A DNA stretch of 64,000 nucleotides from Mesorhizobium sp. WSM4313 (GCF_002294725.1 NZ_NSFT01000013.1:81767-145766), one strand, 5' to 3'. Shown: positions 1 through 9,255, counted from the first letter of the stretch. Notes: generated from the letters alone by a model not told the origin. Made by a program: numbers and translations.

Positions 1-1
1 C

Positions 2-802
2 GACATCGTCGAAGTCCGCCGTGCCTTCGCCGAGCCGATTGGCGCGGCCGAGACAATTGCGCGGTATATCGGCAAGCTCGTCGTCCAGCTCTGCACGCTG
101 TTGGAGCAGCGCGGCCTCGGCGCGCGCCGGCTCGATCTCATCTGCCACCGCGTCGACAGCCAGGCCGAGGCGATCCGTGTCGGTATGGCGGTGCCGGTCC
201 GGGACGCCAAGCGGCTCACCCGGCTGCTTTGCGACAAGATCGAAACCATCGCGCCTGGCTTCGGCATCGAGATGATGGTCCTGGCGACGACAGCGGCCGA
301 ACCCCTGGAGCGCAGCCAGGCCGTGAGCTCCCTCGTCGAGGAGACCGTGCCCGATGTGTCCGACCTCATCGATACACTGATAAACCGCGTCGGCGAGCGC
401 GCCGTCTACCGCCTTGCGCCTGTCGCCAGCGACGTCCCGGAGCGCTCGGCAAGCAAGATCCCGGCGATGGCGGCCGACACCGGCGCGGGCTGGCCCGGCC
501 ATTGGCCGCGGCCAGCGCGCCTGCTGCCGCAGCCGGACCCGGTCGAGACGGTGGCGCTGTTGCCCGATCATCCGCCGGTGTCCTTCACCTGGCGCGGGGT
601 GCGCCGGCGCGTGAGGCGCGCGGACGGTCCGGAACGGGTCTTCGGCGAATGGTGGAAGCGCGACGCCGAGCTGGTGGCGGTGCGCGATTATTTCCGGGTC
701 GAGGACGACGCCGGGGAACGCTACTGGCTCTATCGCGCTGGCGACGGCGAGGATGCGGCGACCGGCTCGCACCGGTGGTTCCTGCACGGAGTGTTCGGAT
801 GA
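2..802 (+). CDS. imuB: ImuB, Y-family polymerase-like protein (5' truncated by window)
   Basis: The frame is open from the first bases of the window, so only the C-terminal ~266 residues are visible. The conserved Y-family palm lies outside. The visible part matches the C-terminal portion of ImuB, the non-catalytic Y-family-like partner of DnaE2 in SOS mutagenesis. The main support is position: its stop overlaps the dnaE2 start (ATGA, 799-802), the translationally coupled order of the imuA-imuB-dnaE2 cassette. In known systems ImuB bridges DnaE2 and the beta clamp during error-prone lesion bypass. The LexA-controlled promoter of such a cassette would lie upstream of imuA, outside this window. 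Confidence 0.82.
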   Translation, partial: DIVEVRRAFAEPIGAAETIARYIGKLVVQLCTLLEQRGLGARRLDLICHRVDSQAEAIRVGMAVPVRDAKRLTRLLCDKIETIAPGFGIEMMVLATTAAEPLERSQAVSSLVEETVPDVSDLIDTLINRVGERAVYRLAPVASDVPERSASKIPAMAADTGAGWPGHWPRPARLLPQPDPVETVALLPDHPPVSFTWRGVRRRVRRADGPERVFGEWWKRDAELVAVRDYFRVEDDAGERYWLYRAGDGEDAATGSHRWFLHGVFG

Positions 803-3800
803 ACGAGGTCCGTTATGCCGAGCTGCAGGTCACCTCGCATTTCAGCTTCCTGCGCGGCGCCTCCTCGGCCGAAGAGCTGTTCTCGCAGGCGGCGCTTATG
901 GGCATCGAGGCGCTGGCCGTCGCCGATCGCAACAGCCTCGCCGGCATTGTCCGCGCCCACGAGGCGGCCAAGACCACCGGCGTGCGCCTCATCGTCGGCT
1001 GCCGGCTCGACCTCACCGACGGACTCTCGCTGCTGGTCTATCCAACGGACCGCGACGCCTATTCCCGGCTCTGCCGGCTGCTCTCGCTCGGCAAGGGACG
1101 CGCCGGAAAGGGAAAATGCCATCTCGAATGGAGCGATGTCGTGGCCTATGGCGAAGGCCTCATCGCCGTGCTCCTGCCCGATCTGGCCGATGAGACCCTG
1201 GCCCTGCGCCTCAGACACCTGCGCGAGGCATTCGGCGATCGGGCCTATATGGCGCTGACGCTCAGGCGCCGGCCCAACGACCAGCTTCGCATCCACGACC
1301 TGGCCGCGCTTGCCTTCAAGATGAAGGTGCCGAGCGTCGTCACCAACGACGTGCTGTTCCATGAGCCAGGGCGCCGCATCCTGCAGGACGTAGTCACCGC
1401 GATCCGGCAAAACGTCGCCATCGACGCGCTCGGCGAGCGCCGCGAGCGGCATGCCGACCGTTACCTCAAGCCGCCTCAGGAAATGCACCGGCTTTTTGCA
1501 CGCTATCCGGAAGCACTGGCGCACACGATCGAGATTGCCGACCTCTGCCGGTTCTCCCTCGACGAGCTTGCCTACCAATATCCGGAGGAGCGCGACGACC
1601 CATCGCTGACACCGCAGCAGGCGCTGGAAAAGCTGACCTGGCAGGGCGCCGCGACGCGCTACCCGGAAGGCGTGCCGGACAGTGTCGTCCGCTCGCTGCG
1701 CCACGAATTGCGGCTGATCGAGAAGCTCGATTATGCACCCTATTTCCTGACCGTGAACGCGATCGTGCGCTTCGCGCGCTCGAAAGACATCCTTTGCCAG
1801 GGCCGCGGCTCCGCCGCCAATTCGGCGGTCTGTTACGTGCTTGGCATCACCTCGATCGATCCCGGCCGCAACGATCTTCTGTTCGAGCGTTTCGTCTCCG
1901 AGGAGCGCCGCGAGCCGCCCGACATCGACGTCGATTTCGAGCATGAGCGGCGCGAGATCGTCATGCAATGGGTGTTCGACACCTATGGACGCGACCACGC
2001 GGCGTTGTGTTCGACGGTGGTGCGCTACCGCACCAAGGGCGCGCTGCGCGATGTCGGCAAGGCGCTCGGCCTGCCGGAGGATCTCATCCGTGCGCTCTCC
2101 GGCCAGGTCTGGGGCTGGTCCGAAGAGGGCGTGGAGGAGCGGCATGTAGAAGAACTCAATCTCAACCTCGCCGATCGCCGGCTGCGACTGACGCTCGAGC
2201 TCGCGCGTCAGTTGATGGGCGCGCCGCGTCACCTCAGCCAGCATCCGGGCGGCTTCGTGCTCACCCATGACCGGCTCGACGATCTGGTGCCGATCGAGCC
2301 GGCGAGCATGAAGGATCGTCAGGTGATCGAATGGGACAAGGACGATATCGACGCGCTCAAATTCATGAAGGTCGACGTGCTGGCGCTCGGCATGCTGACC
2401 TGCATGAAGAAAGGCCTCGATCTCCTCGCCGAGTGCAAGGACATCCGGCTCGACCTTGCCACCATCCCGGCGGAGGATCCGCGCACCTACGCCATGATCA
2501 GGAAAGCCGATACGCTCGGCACCTTCCAGGTCGAGAGCCGGGCGCAGATGTCGATGCTGCCGCGGCTGAAGCCAAGGACCTTCTACGATCTCGTGGTGCA
2601 GGTCGCGATCGTGCGCCCCGGGCCGATCCAGGGCGACATGGTCCACCCCTATCTGCGCCGCCGGGAAGGCATCGAGGCGGTGCATTACCCGAAGCCCGAG
2701 CTCGAGAAGGTGCTCGGCAAGACGCTCGGCGTGCCGCTGTTCCAGGAGCAGGCGATGCGAGTTGCCATCGAATGCGCGGGCTTCACGCCGGGCGAAGCAG
2801 ATATGCTTCGCAAGTCGATGGCCACCTTCAAGTTCACCGGCGGCGTGTCGTCCTTCAAGACGAAGCTGATCAACGGGATGGTGGACAATGGCTACGAGCG
2901 CGCCTTCGCCGAGCAGACTTTCAAGCAGCTCGAAGGCTTCGGCTCCTACGGTTTTCCAGAGAGCCACGCCGCTTCTTTCGCGCTGATCGCCTATGCCTCG
3001 GCTTGGCTCAAATGCTGGCACCCGGACGTGTTCTGCACGGCGCTGTTGAACAGCCAGCCGATGGGCTTCTACGCGCCGGCGCAGATCGTGCGCGACGCGG
3101 CCGCGCACGGGATCGAGGTCCGGCCGGCCTGCGTCAACGCCTCGCGCTGGGACTGCACGCTCGAGCCTGTTTGCGATGGACATTTCGCCGTCCGGCTTGG
3201 GTTGCGCATGGTGCGCGGTCTCGCAAATGCCCATGCAAGCACGATCGTCGCCACGCGCGCCGACCAGCCATTCGCCTCCGTCGACGATCTGTGGCGCCGC
3301 GCTGGCGTGCCGCAGGCCGCGCTCGTCCAGCTCGCCGAGGCCGAGGCGTTCCGGCCGGCGCTTGGTCTTGCGCGGCGCGAGGCGCTGTGGGCGATCAAGG
3401 CGCTGCGCGACGAGCCCCTGCCCCTGTTCGCGGCCGCATCGGCCTGCGAGACGGAGATCGTTCCGGAGATCAATGAACCGGCGGTGGTGCTTCGGCCGAT
3501 GACGGCCGGCGGCGAGGTCGTGGAAGACTACCGCCATATCGGCCTGACGCTGCGCAGCCATCCGATCTCTTTCCTGCGCGAAGATCTTCGCCGTCGCCGC
3601 ATCGTCTCCTGCGCCGAGGCGATGGAGACGCGCGACGGCCGCTGGCTGGAAGCGGCAGGCATAGTACTCGTCCGGCAGCGCCCGGGCTCGGCCAAGGGCG
3701 TGATGTTCATCACCCTTGAGGACGAGACCGGGATCGCGAACCTGGTCGTCTGGCCGAAAGTGTTCGAGCAGCATCGGCGCACCGTTCTGTCGGCGAGCAT

Positions 3801-4068
3801 GATCGCGGTAAGGGGCCGCATCCAGCGCGAGGGCGAAGTGGTCCACCTCGTGGCTCGCAAGATCAGCGATCTATCAGCCGAGCTCGCCAGCGTCGGCGAA
3901 CGCGAGGGCAGCTTTCCCGTGCCGCACGCCCGCGGCGACCAGGTGCGCAATGGCGGCTCGGGACCCGATCCGCGCGAGCTGCCGCCCAAGGGGCTGCGCA
4001 GCCGCGACATCTACATACCCGACCTCCACATCGACAACATCAAGGTTAAGACGCGGGATTTCAGGTGA
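799..4068 (+). CDS. dnaE2: Error-prone DNA polymerase DnaE2 (ImuC)
   Basis: A C-family DNA polymerase alpha-subunit paralogue of 1089 residues, the usual size for DnaE2. It starts with a PHP domain (residues ~5-75, SHFSFLRGASS). The polymerase core follows with the catalytic acidic motif PDIDVDF near residue 375 and the SQHPGGF motif near 480. An OB-fold region lies near residue 950 and the C-terminus reads IKVKTRDFR. The ATG at 799 was chosen because it overlaps the imuB stop and begins exactly at the conserved N-terminus; the longer open frame upstream is a shadow of imuB. The family performs damage-induced mutagenic translesion synthesis with ImuA and ImuB. A second copy of its last 282 bp lies at 8636-8917. 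Confidence 0.95.
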   Translation: MNEVRYAELQVTSHFSFLRGASSAEELFSQAALMGIEALAVADRNSLAGIVRAHEAAKTTGVRLIVGCRLDLTDGLSLLVYPTDRDAYSRLCRLLSLGKGRAGKGKCHLEWSDVVAYGEGLIAVLLPDLADETLALRLRHLREAFGDRAYMALTLRRRPNDQLRIHDLAALAFKMKVPSVVTNDVLFHEPGRRILQDVVTAIRQNVAIDALGERRERHADRYLKPPQEMHRLFARYPEALAHTIEIADLCRFSLDELAYQYPEERDDPSLTPQQALEKLTWQGAATRYPEGVPDSVVRSLRHELRLIEKLDYAPYFLTVNAIVRFARSKDILCQGRGSAANSAVCYVLGITSIDPGRNDLLFERFVSEERREPPDIDVDFEHERREIVMQWVFDTYGRDHAALCSTVVRYRTKGALRDVGKALGLPEDLIRALSGQVWGWSEEGVEERHVEELNLNLADRRLRLTLELARQLMGAPRHLSQHPGGFVLTHDRLDDLVPIEPASMKDRQVIEWDKDDIDALKFMKVDVLALGMLTCMKKGLDLLAECKDIRLDLATIPAEDPRTYAMIRKADTLGTFQVESRAQMSMLPRLKPRTFYDLVVQVAIVRPGPIQGDMVHPYLRRREGIEAVHYPKPELEKVLGKTLGVPLFQEQAMRVAIECAGFTPGEADMLRKSMATFKFTGGVSSFKTKLINGMVDNGYERAFAEQTFKQLEGFGSYGFPESHAASFALIAYASAWLKCWHPDVFCTALLNSQPMGFYAPAQIVRDAAAHGIEVRPACVNASRWDCTLEPVCDGHFAVRLGLRMVRGLANAHASTIVATRADQPFASVDDLWRRAGVPQAALVQLAEAEAFRPALGLARREALWAIKALRDEPLPLFAAASACETEIVPEINEPAVVLRPMTAGGEVVEDYRHIGLTLRSHPISFLREDLRRRRIVSCAEAMETRDGRWLEAAGIVLVRQRPGSAKGVMFITLEDETGIANLVVWPKVFEQHRRTVLSASMIAVRGRIQREGEVVHLVARKISDLSAELASVGEREGSFPVPHARGDQVRNGGSGPDPRELPPKGLRSRDIYIPDLHIDNIKVKTRDFR

Positions 4069-4165
4069 AACGCCGAATTTCTTGCCCGCTCAGGATCGCA
4101 AGTCGTACCAAAGCATTACAGTCGAACCTCGTGACGGCGCAGCTATGGAACAGGGGAGACGACAA

Positions 4166-4349
4166 TTGCAGACAACAAATCGAAGCGAGGCGCCTCAGAC
4201 CGTCGGCAGATCTCCGGCGGTGAAGGCTATGCGGTCATTATTTCGCCCGCAAGCACGATTGTCAGCAGAGAGCAGGCCGATGCCCTGATCAAGCGGGTCG
4301 GCAATCCCGCGACAAGCTCAATGCCGTCGCCGACGAACTGAAGAAATAG
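4166..4349 (+). pseudogene. DUF3606 gene relic
   Basis: This stretch aligns base by base with the intact DUF3606 gene at 9015-9200 but carries several one-base indels, two bases shorter overall, that destroy the frame. The upstream sequence (ATGGAACAGGGGAGACGA) and the terminal lysine codons plus TAG are shared. It sits at the same distance after the dnaE2 end as the intact copy sits after the dnaE2-tail relic, so both belong to one duplicated segment. No function is expected. Confidence 0.85.
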
Positions 4350-4404
4350 ACTGCGTGTTCGCAATGACCCATCGCACAGTTCGGTCTGAACAGGGTCGAC
4401 TCAA

Positions 4405-4530
4405 GTGAGTAAGTCAGTCGGGTCGGCCCACAATCAAAGGATCTTCAACTCCCCTTGCGAAGCCGGCCTCGCGTGGCGCAGCCAAACGGGGGAGCGCGCA
4501 TTCAAGACGTCGAGAAGGCCGACCGCCTTG
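4405..4530 (+). pseudogene. ligD remnant with internal deletion
   Basis: The GTG start and first ~90 bp resemble the start of ligD at 9256. The sequence then jumps at the shared word GGGGAGCGCGCAT to a stretch matching ligD near 10618-10660 (residues IEDVEKADRL). About 1.27 kb of ligD-equivalent sequence is therefore missing. The rest is frameshifted and non-coding. It follows the DUF3606 relic just as ligD follows intact DUF3606. Confidence 0.8.
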
Positions 4531-4575
4531 TTGCCGTCGAAGAATCATGGCGACACTCGGCACGATCCGAGCACT

Positions 4576-4755
4576 CCGGCGGACCAAAATGCCTGGCAGA
4601 GGGCTCCACGATCGAGAAGATGATGGAGCCACAGACTGGTAGGCATGCTCGGTACGAGGCTTGTTGCGGCGGTGGTCAAGAAGAAGCTCGGCCTCAACTT
4701 GGTCAGCGATGTCTGAAAGGCCGGGGGTTGCTGGTATCGTATGGATGAGGGTTAG
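4576..4755 (+). pseudogene. DUF3489-type small protein relic
   Basis: Two frames give parts of a recognisable DUF3489 pattern: GSTIEKMMEPQTG first, then AAVVKKKLGLNLVSDV, an in-frame TGA, and KAGGCWYRMDEG. The family normally reads GATI-x-x-MM-x-ATGW ... VKKKLGL. The shift and internal stop show it is broken. DUF3489 proteins are small predicted DNA-binding proteins of unknown role in rhizobia. The family assignment is from memory of the motif. Confidence 0.55.
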
Positions 4756-4885
4756 AAGGGTGCCTAATCCTTATGCGCGCCAAGCTGGACATGGGGGCCA
4801 TTGCAGATCTGCACGCGCTAGCTCTTTCAGCACTCCAAAACAATCGACGCTGCTCCGATTCTCGGACACTATCCTATCCAGCTAA

Positions 4886-4912
4886 CAAAAAAGCCCGCGT
4901 TGCCGCGGGCTT
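4886..4912 (-). terminator. Rho-independent terminator of the csbD-like gene
   Basis: An 8-bp perfect stem (AGCCCGCG / CGCGGGCT, loop TTGC, 4892-4911) is followed on the minus strand by a run of T (plus-strand A's at 4887-4892). It lies 22 bp beyond the stop of the minus-strand csbD-like gene, in the correct orientation to end it. Confidence 0.85.
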
Positions 4913-4933
4913 GCAGGCACACCTTCGTGACAG

Positions 4934-5125
4934 CTAGGCCTTGTCGATGAGGTTCTTCACCGCGTCCTTTGCTTGACCCTTGGCTACCTGAGCCTTGCCC
5001 TTGCCTTCCTGGACTTTCCCCTTCGCCTTTTCCTCGTGGTCATCAGCGGCCCCACCGACGGCCTGGCGTGCCTTGCCGGCGACTTCGTTGGCTTTGCCTT
5101 TGATCTTGTCTGATGTGCTGCCCAT
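4934..5125 (-). CDS. CsbD family stress protein
   Basis: A 63-residue highly hydrophilic protein, rich in Lys, Ala, Gly and Glu. It begins MGSTSDKIKGKANEVAGKA and shows repeated KGK/AKG units ending in KNLIDKA, the CsbD pattern. The ATG at 5125 has an AGGGA Shine-Dalgarno eight bases upstream; a longer in-frame ATG lacks this. CsbD proteins are abundant small proteins induced by general stress in many bacteria, with biochemical role unknown. A strong terminator follows, so it is probably monocistronic. Confidence 0.9.
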   Translation of the reverse strand: MGSTSDKIKGKANEVAGKARQAVGGAADDHEEKAKGKVQEGKGKAQVAKGQAKDAVKNLIDKA

Positions 5126-5705
5126 GTCGAGTTCCCTTTTGAATGACGGCATGCCGTTCAAAAAAGAAGCTGCTCATAGGCAATTTGGTTCCCCGCTTCT
5201 TGAAAGATCGCTTCGGGCATGTGCCGAAGGCCTGCTTCAATGACAAGTCGTGCCGCGATGTCATTGCAGGGCCGATCCGCCCGAACGGCCGTTCGCCGGT
5301 CAGGCTTTAGGACCCTCATTGCTGAAGCGACCGTTCAGCGGCTACTCAACGGTTCGGCAGAACGCGACTGGTCAGATCAAGGAGTTAAAATCGTTGTTCA
5401 TGTGCCAAGTGTCTATCCGCCGCCCTTGAAGGGTTTCCGAGCCTTGGCTGCGACGCTGGCATTAGTTACCTGAGCGCGACAGAGCAAATGAGGTTCTCGT
5501 CGCACCGGCTTCGCAACTTCATGGCGCCTCAATTTCAGTCCGCCCGCAGCCGCCGCACCATTTACGAGTCATGGATTATGCGGTGCGCAAACGATAGTAA
5601 CGCCCTGTGGCGCAGCTGGGAACCTCCGGTCGCAGTCGAAGTTCTTGTGCTGCATATCGCCACTTCCACAGGGCGGGCTGCACAGGGAGTAAGGGGGTTT
5701 GCAGA
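5126..5705. other. Intergenic region, no gene recognised
   Basis: About 580 bp between the divergent csbD-like gene and the cardiolipin synthase gene. Open frames here are short with no family resemblance or convincing ribosome site. The right end holds the AGTAAGGGGG ribosome site (5687-5698) used by the synthase. Promoters for both genes should lie here, but no clear -35/-10 pair or LexA box was seen. Confidence 0.5.
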
Positions 5706-7025
5706 TTGTTGACTCGGGAAAAGCCGACCGTACTCAGAAGAAAGATCGGTCGTTGGTTCGATGTAATTAAGTATGTTGCAATTGCGAGTGCCGCGAGTTT
5801 GATCACTGTCGTCGTGATAAACTTAATCCCCGATCCCCGGACCATCCGCGTAATCGTTCCCCACCGTTTTGACGCAGCGGATCCTCAATTCGCAAGGAGC
5901 ATGGCGAGCTATTCCCTGGGACAAATGTTCGAGGCCAACGCGGTGCAGACGCTGGTCAACGGCGACGAAATCTTCCCAGCAATGCTGCAAGCCATCCACA
6001 CTGCGCGCTCGACCATCAACATGGAAACCTACATCTATTGGTCCGGGTCGGTCGGCTATGAATTCGCCACCGCATTAGCGGCGAAAGCCCAGGAGGGTGT
6101 CGAGGTTCGCGTGCTCGTCGACTGGCTTGGCAGTCTGCCCTTCGATGAAGACCTGATCCATATCATGACGAACGCTGGCGTGCGGTTCCAGCGCTACCGG
6201 CCCATCTACTGGTACACCCTGGAACGGGTGAATAACCGAACGCATCGCAAGCTGCTCACCGTCGACGGTCGGATCGCGTTCACCGGCGGGGTCGGCATTG
6301 CGGACAATTGGCTCGGAGACGCCCGCATTCCGACAGAGTGGCGTGACACGCACTACCGCATCGAGGGACCTGCCGTAGCAGCCTTCCAGGCGGCGTTCGC
6401 CGAAAACTGGCTGGAGACCGCGGGCGAGACTTTACAGGGCGAGAAGTTCTACCCGCCGCTTACACCTGCGGGGAATCTGAGCGCTCAGCTTATCCTGTCT
6501 TCGCAACCGAATGGCTCCGAAAATATGGAGCTGATGATGTTGGCTGCGATGGCTGCCGCCAAGAACCACTTGCGTATCGGAATGGCTTACTTCGTTCCGG
6601 ATGACGTCGCCCTGCAGCAGATACTGGACGCCCGAAAAAGGGGAGTCATCGTCGATATCATTGTCCCCAATTCGCTGACGGACGTTCCTATCGTTCGAAA
6701 GGGCTCGCGCTATTTCTGGGGTAAATTACTCAAAGCAGGCGTCCGGATTTATGAGTTCCAGCCCACCATGTACCATCCTAAGCTGCTGATCGTCGACGAT
6801 GTCTGGGCGAGCTTCGGCTCCGCCAATCTTGATGAGCGATCCCTTCGCCTTAACGACGAAGCTAATCTGAACATCTATGGCAAGGACTTTGCCCACGCGC
6901 AAATCGACCTGTTCAACCGGGACCTGGTAAGGTGTAAGCAGATCGGTCTCGAGGAATGGCAAACCCGCCCCTGGACTGAAAAGGTGACGGATTGGTTGGC
7001 CAGCCGACTGCATCCCCAGCTTTAG
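5706..7025 (+). CDS. Phospholipase D-family cardiolipin synthase
   Basis: A protein of ~439 residues with one N-terminal membrane segment (about residues 15-38, IKYVAIASAASLITVVV) and two PLD/HKD motifs. The first is HRKLLTVDG after TLERVNNRT; the second is HPKLLIVDD followed by GSANLDERS. These two motifs form the active site that condenses phosphatidylglycerol into cardiolipin in the Cls family. TTG at 5706 (or 5709) is preferred because AGTAAGGGGG lies just upstream; a GTG at 5607 would add 33 residues without motifs. Rhizobia have other synthases, so this is probably an accessory stress-related copy on the island. Confidence 0.88.
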   Translation: MLTREKPTVLRRKIGRWFDVIKYVAIASAASLITVVVINLIPDPRTIRVIVPHRFDAADPQFARSMASYSLGQMFEANAVQTLVNGDEIFPAMLQAIHTARSTINMETYIYWSGSVGYEFATALAAKAQEGVEVRVLVDWLGSLPFDEDLIHIMTNAGVRFQRYRPIYWYTLERVNNRTHRKLLTVDGRIAFTGGVGIADNWLGDARIPTEWRDTHYRIEGPAVAAFQAAFAENWLETAGETLQGEKFYPPLTPAGNLSAQLILSSQPNGSENMELMMLAAMAAAKNHLRIGMAYFVPDDVALQQILDARKRGVIVDIIVPNSLTDVPIVRKGSRYFWGKLLKAGVRIYEFQPTMYHPKLLIVDDVWASFGSANLDERSLRLNDEANLNIYGKDFAHAQIDLFNRDLVRCKQIGLEEWQTRPWTEKVTDWLASRLHPQL

Positions 7026-7170
7026 TGCACCATTGGAGCCCAATCGCATTGACGTCGTCGAAAGCTGGAATTGTCTGTTTTAAAGTATGAAAGGCTGCGT
7101 AGTTGAAGCGATGTTAGCTTTCGGGAAGCAGCCCTTGCAAGTTGAATGACCGGGTTGCGGCGCGAAGCTG

Positions 7171-7437
7171 TCATAGTGTTGCAACGCTGCTACCCTGGTT
7201 AACAACATTGGTCCTCAACGATGATACCATGCGAACGACGATGGGATCATAGGGGAGCATTTCGTCGCGACTATAATCGACGGTAAACAGGGCCGCACGA
7301 TCGCCGCAGACTTTGATCGCGCGGACATTCAGGATCTGGCCATCCGTCTGGCCCGAATAGCTGGCCCACTGCGGCCTCACTCGTTTACAGTCGACCTCCA
7401 GCCGTGGCGACCCAGCGTGGCTTGGCAGTGCGGACAC
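7171..7437 (-). CDS. Hypothetical protein
   Basis: An 88-residue frame not assigned to a family. The middle (ILNVRAIKVCGDRAALFTVDYSRDEMLPYDP) has balanced, globular-looking composition; the N-terminal ~25 residues may not be translated. No strong ribosome site was seen. It may be a real small gene or a fragment of one; it lies between the cardiolipin synthase and the membrane protein gene. Confidence 0.35.
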   Translation of the reverse strand: MSALPSHAGSPRLEVDCKRVRPQWASYSGQTDGQILNVRAIKVCGDRAALFTVDYSRDEMLPYDPIVVRMVSSLRTNVVNQGSSVATL

Positions 7438-7637
7438 TGAAAGGTCAGATCTTTGTCGAGCAGGCGACTGATAAGCTTGCGGCCGACGGCGTCCGCTTTA
7501 GGCAGTGCGACGGGATGCTGTGTGGTCGATATGACGGCGTTGCGGTCCGGCGGCTCCGGGACCGTTTTCAGCCTGTCCGATTTGGACTTGGAGGAGCTAC
7601 GGTTGGTTAGCCGGGCGGGCGAGTGGATTGTTGCGCA

Positions 7638-8249
7638 CTAACGCTTGCGCAATAAGACCGGTACGACGTGGTGAAAAGCGATTCCCTCATCGCGGTGTTC
7701 ACCTCCGGTAATCGCTGCAAACCATGCTGCCGCAGCGCCAAGCGCGGAGCCTGCAGCAGTCGCGAAGCTAAAAATGGCAGTTATGTGGGCTGAAAGCCGC
7801 ACGGTGCTTTCGTTGAGTTGCGCGTCGGGGCGATTGACCACGGCGGCCGCGCCGTGCCCACCAATCATTGCCAAGAAAAATGCTGCTCCAAGTGTGGCTA
7901 GGGCCCAGACTGCGATACCGTGTATGCCATCGCGGAATTCGCTTTCACTTTGGCTGCTATCTTCCCAGCGCGTGCGCATTCGTCCAGCCACATAACCGCC
8001 GGCTGCGGAGCTTGCTATAGCAACGATAACTACCCACAGCCCAGCCACCAGCACATTCCAGGAGGCGCCACCGTTGGGAAGAGTCGGCGAACCCAGCGCC
8101 AAACCAGCGCTCGACCCGAATTGCAGAAGAACCACCGAAATGGCGCAAGCGATGACCCCCCCGCCAAATATGCCTCCCCACTCAAGATAGGACGATGTAG
8201 CCACTTTTGGGGTCACTGCAGCGTTTTCCCTTGAGGCTATTTTGGCCAT
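7638..8249 (-). CDS. Membrane protein of the rhizobial 'PhnA-like' type
   Basis: A ~203-residue protein with four hydrophobic segments: GGVIACAISVVLLQF, NVLVAGLWVVIVAIASSAAGG, GIAVWALATLGAAFFLAMIGG and AIFSFATAAGSALGAAAAWFAA. The opening SYLEWGGIFGG fits proteins often labelled 'PhnA-like' in rhizobia. The name is historical and no phosphonate role is implied. ATG at 8249 was chosen because it lies 4 bp after the stop of the tiny upstream gene; a TTG 18 bp earlier is possible. Likely an inner-membrane protein co-transcribed with that gene. Confidence 0.7.
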   Translation of the reverse strand: MAKIASRENAAVTPKVATSSYLEWGGIFGGGVIACAISVVLLQFGSSAGLALGSPTLPNGGASWNVLVAGLWVVIVAIASSAAGGYVAGRMRTRWEDSSQSESEFRDGIHGIAVWALATLGAAFFLAMIGGHGAAAVVNRPDAQLNESTVRLSAHITAIFSFATAAGSALGAAAAWFAAITGGEHRDEGIAFHHVVPVLLRKR

Positions 8250-8253
8250 GATC

Positions 8254-8328
8254 TTACCGAAGTCCAAAAAATGATAAGATGAACAAAACGATCACGACGA
8301 GGCCAACAAGGTAGATTATTCCGTTCAC
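8254..8328 (-). CDS. 24-residue single-span membrane miniprotein
   Basis: A GTG start at 8328 is preceded by a near-perfect AGGAGGATGTC ribosome site, giving a 24-residue peptide that is almost entirely one membrane helix (IIYLVGLVVIVLFILSFFG) ending in LR. The stop lies 4 bp before the start of the next membrane-protein gene, so the two are probably one operon. Similar one-helix peptides ending in GLR occur in rhizobia (from memory). Function unknown. Confidence 0.72.
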   Translation of the reverse strand: MNGIIYLVGLVVIVLFILSFFGLR

Positions 8329-8635
8329 GACATCCTCCTCCTGATTAAGGACTAAACACAACGTGTCCGTGATGTTTTGGTTGCAAAAGAGCCCGGCCCG
8401 GAGATCTGAGCATTGACGATAAGTGGAAATTCCGCCTGAGATCGGCATCCCCAACGATGTATGCGTTTACGCAAAGCTGACTCAATGCTTCCGCTGCCCT
8501 GCTTCGACCGGAATGGGCCGCTTCCGGACCGGCCTTTGGGCACCGACCGGGAGATAGCTGCAATGTCGCGCGGCAATCAGCATGATCGCTCCAACCAAAT
8601 TGAAGGCTTCTCCAAGCCCATTCCGGCGCTCGGCG

Positions 8636-8917
8636 CTGTCGGCGGGCATGTTCGCGGTAAAGGCCCGCCTCCAGCGTGAGGGCGAAGTGGTTCACCTCGT
8701 CGCGCGACGCATCTTCGACCTTTCCGCCGAGCTCGCCGGCGTCGGCGAACGCGAGGGCAGCTTTCCGGTGCCGCACGCCCGCGGTGACCAGGTGCGCAAT
8801 GGCGGCTCGGGACCCGATCCGCGCGAGCTGCCGCCCAAGGGGCTGCGCAGCCGCGACATCTACATACCCGACCTCCACATCGACAACATCAAGGTCAAGA
8901 CGCGGGATTTCAGGTGA
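8636..8917 (+). pseudogene. Duplicated 3' end of dnaE2
   Basis: These 282 bp align without gaps to the last 282 bp of dnaE2 (3787-4068). The frame is still open and encodes the same C-terminal ~93 residues with a few substitutions (for example RIFD for KISD), ending IKVKTRDFR and TGA. Upstream sequence is unrelated, so the fragment lacks PHP and polymerase domains. It marks the left edge of the second copy of a dnaE2-tail/DUF3606/ligD segment. Confidence 0.92.
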
Positions 8918-9014
8918 AACGCCAATTTCTTGCCCAGCTCAGGATCGCAAAACGACCCAACGCGTTAGAGCTCGAACGTCGTGACCGCGCAGCGATGGAA
9001 CAGGGGAGACGATA

Positions 9015-9200
9015 GTGGCGGACAACAGATCGAAGCGAGGCGCCGCAGACCGTAGGCAGGTCTCCGGCGGTGAAGGCTATGAGGTCAACTATTTCGCCCG
9101 CAAGCACGGTATCAGCAGAGAGCAGGCCGATGCCCCGATTAAGCGGGTCGGCAACGACCGCGACAAGCTCAATGCCGCCGCGGAGAAACTGAAGAAATAG
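9015..9200 (+). CDS. DUF3606 small protein
   Basis: A 61-residue protein starting at GTG behind GGGGAGACGATA. It has the DUF3606 pattern: an SGGEGYEVNYFARKHGIS region, a helix with EQADAPIKRVGNDRDKLN, and a lysine-rich C-terminus. The family is widespread in Proteobacteria with unknown function. It sits 55 bp before ligD and is preceded by the dnaE2-tail relic. The decayed sister copy is at 4166-4349. Whether it is translationally linked to ligD is unclear. Confidence 0.85.
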   Translation: MADNRSKRGAADRRQVSGGEGYEVNYFARKHGISREQADAPIKRVGNDRDKLNAAAEKLKK

Positions 9201-9255
9201 GTTGCGGATTACGAATGGCGCATCGGGCAGTTGGGTTTTGTTTGAGTGAGGTCAG

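Noticed and set aside
730..3846. A 1038-codon open frame on the minus strand opposite dnaE2
   Set aside because: It mirrors the GC-rich dnaE2 coding sequence, has Arg/His-rich composition and no recognisable domain; dnaE2 on the plus strand is clearly the gene.
8344..8635. Possible membrane protein fragment on the minus strand (RNGLGEAFNLVGAIMLIAARH)
   Set aside because: Short hydrophobic stretch without a start site or matching continuation; too little to support a gene.
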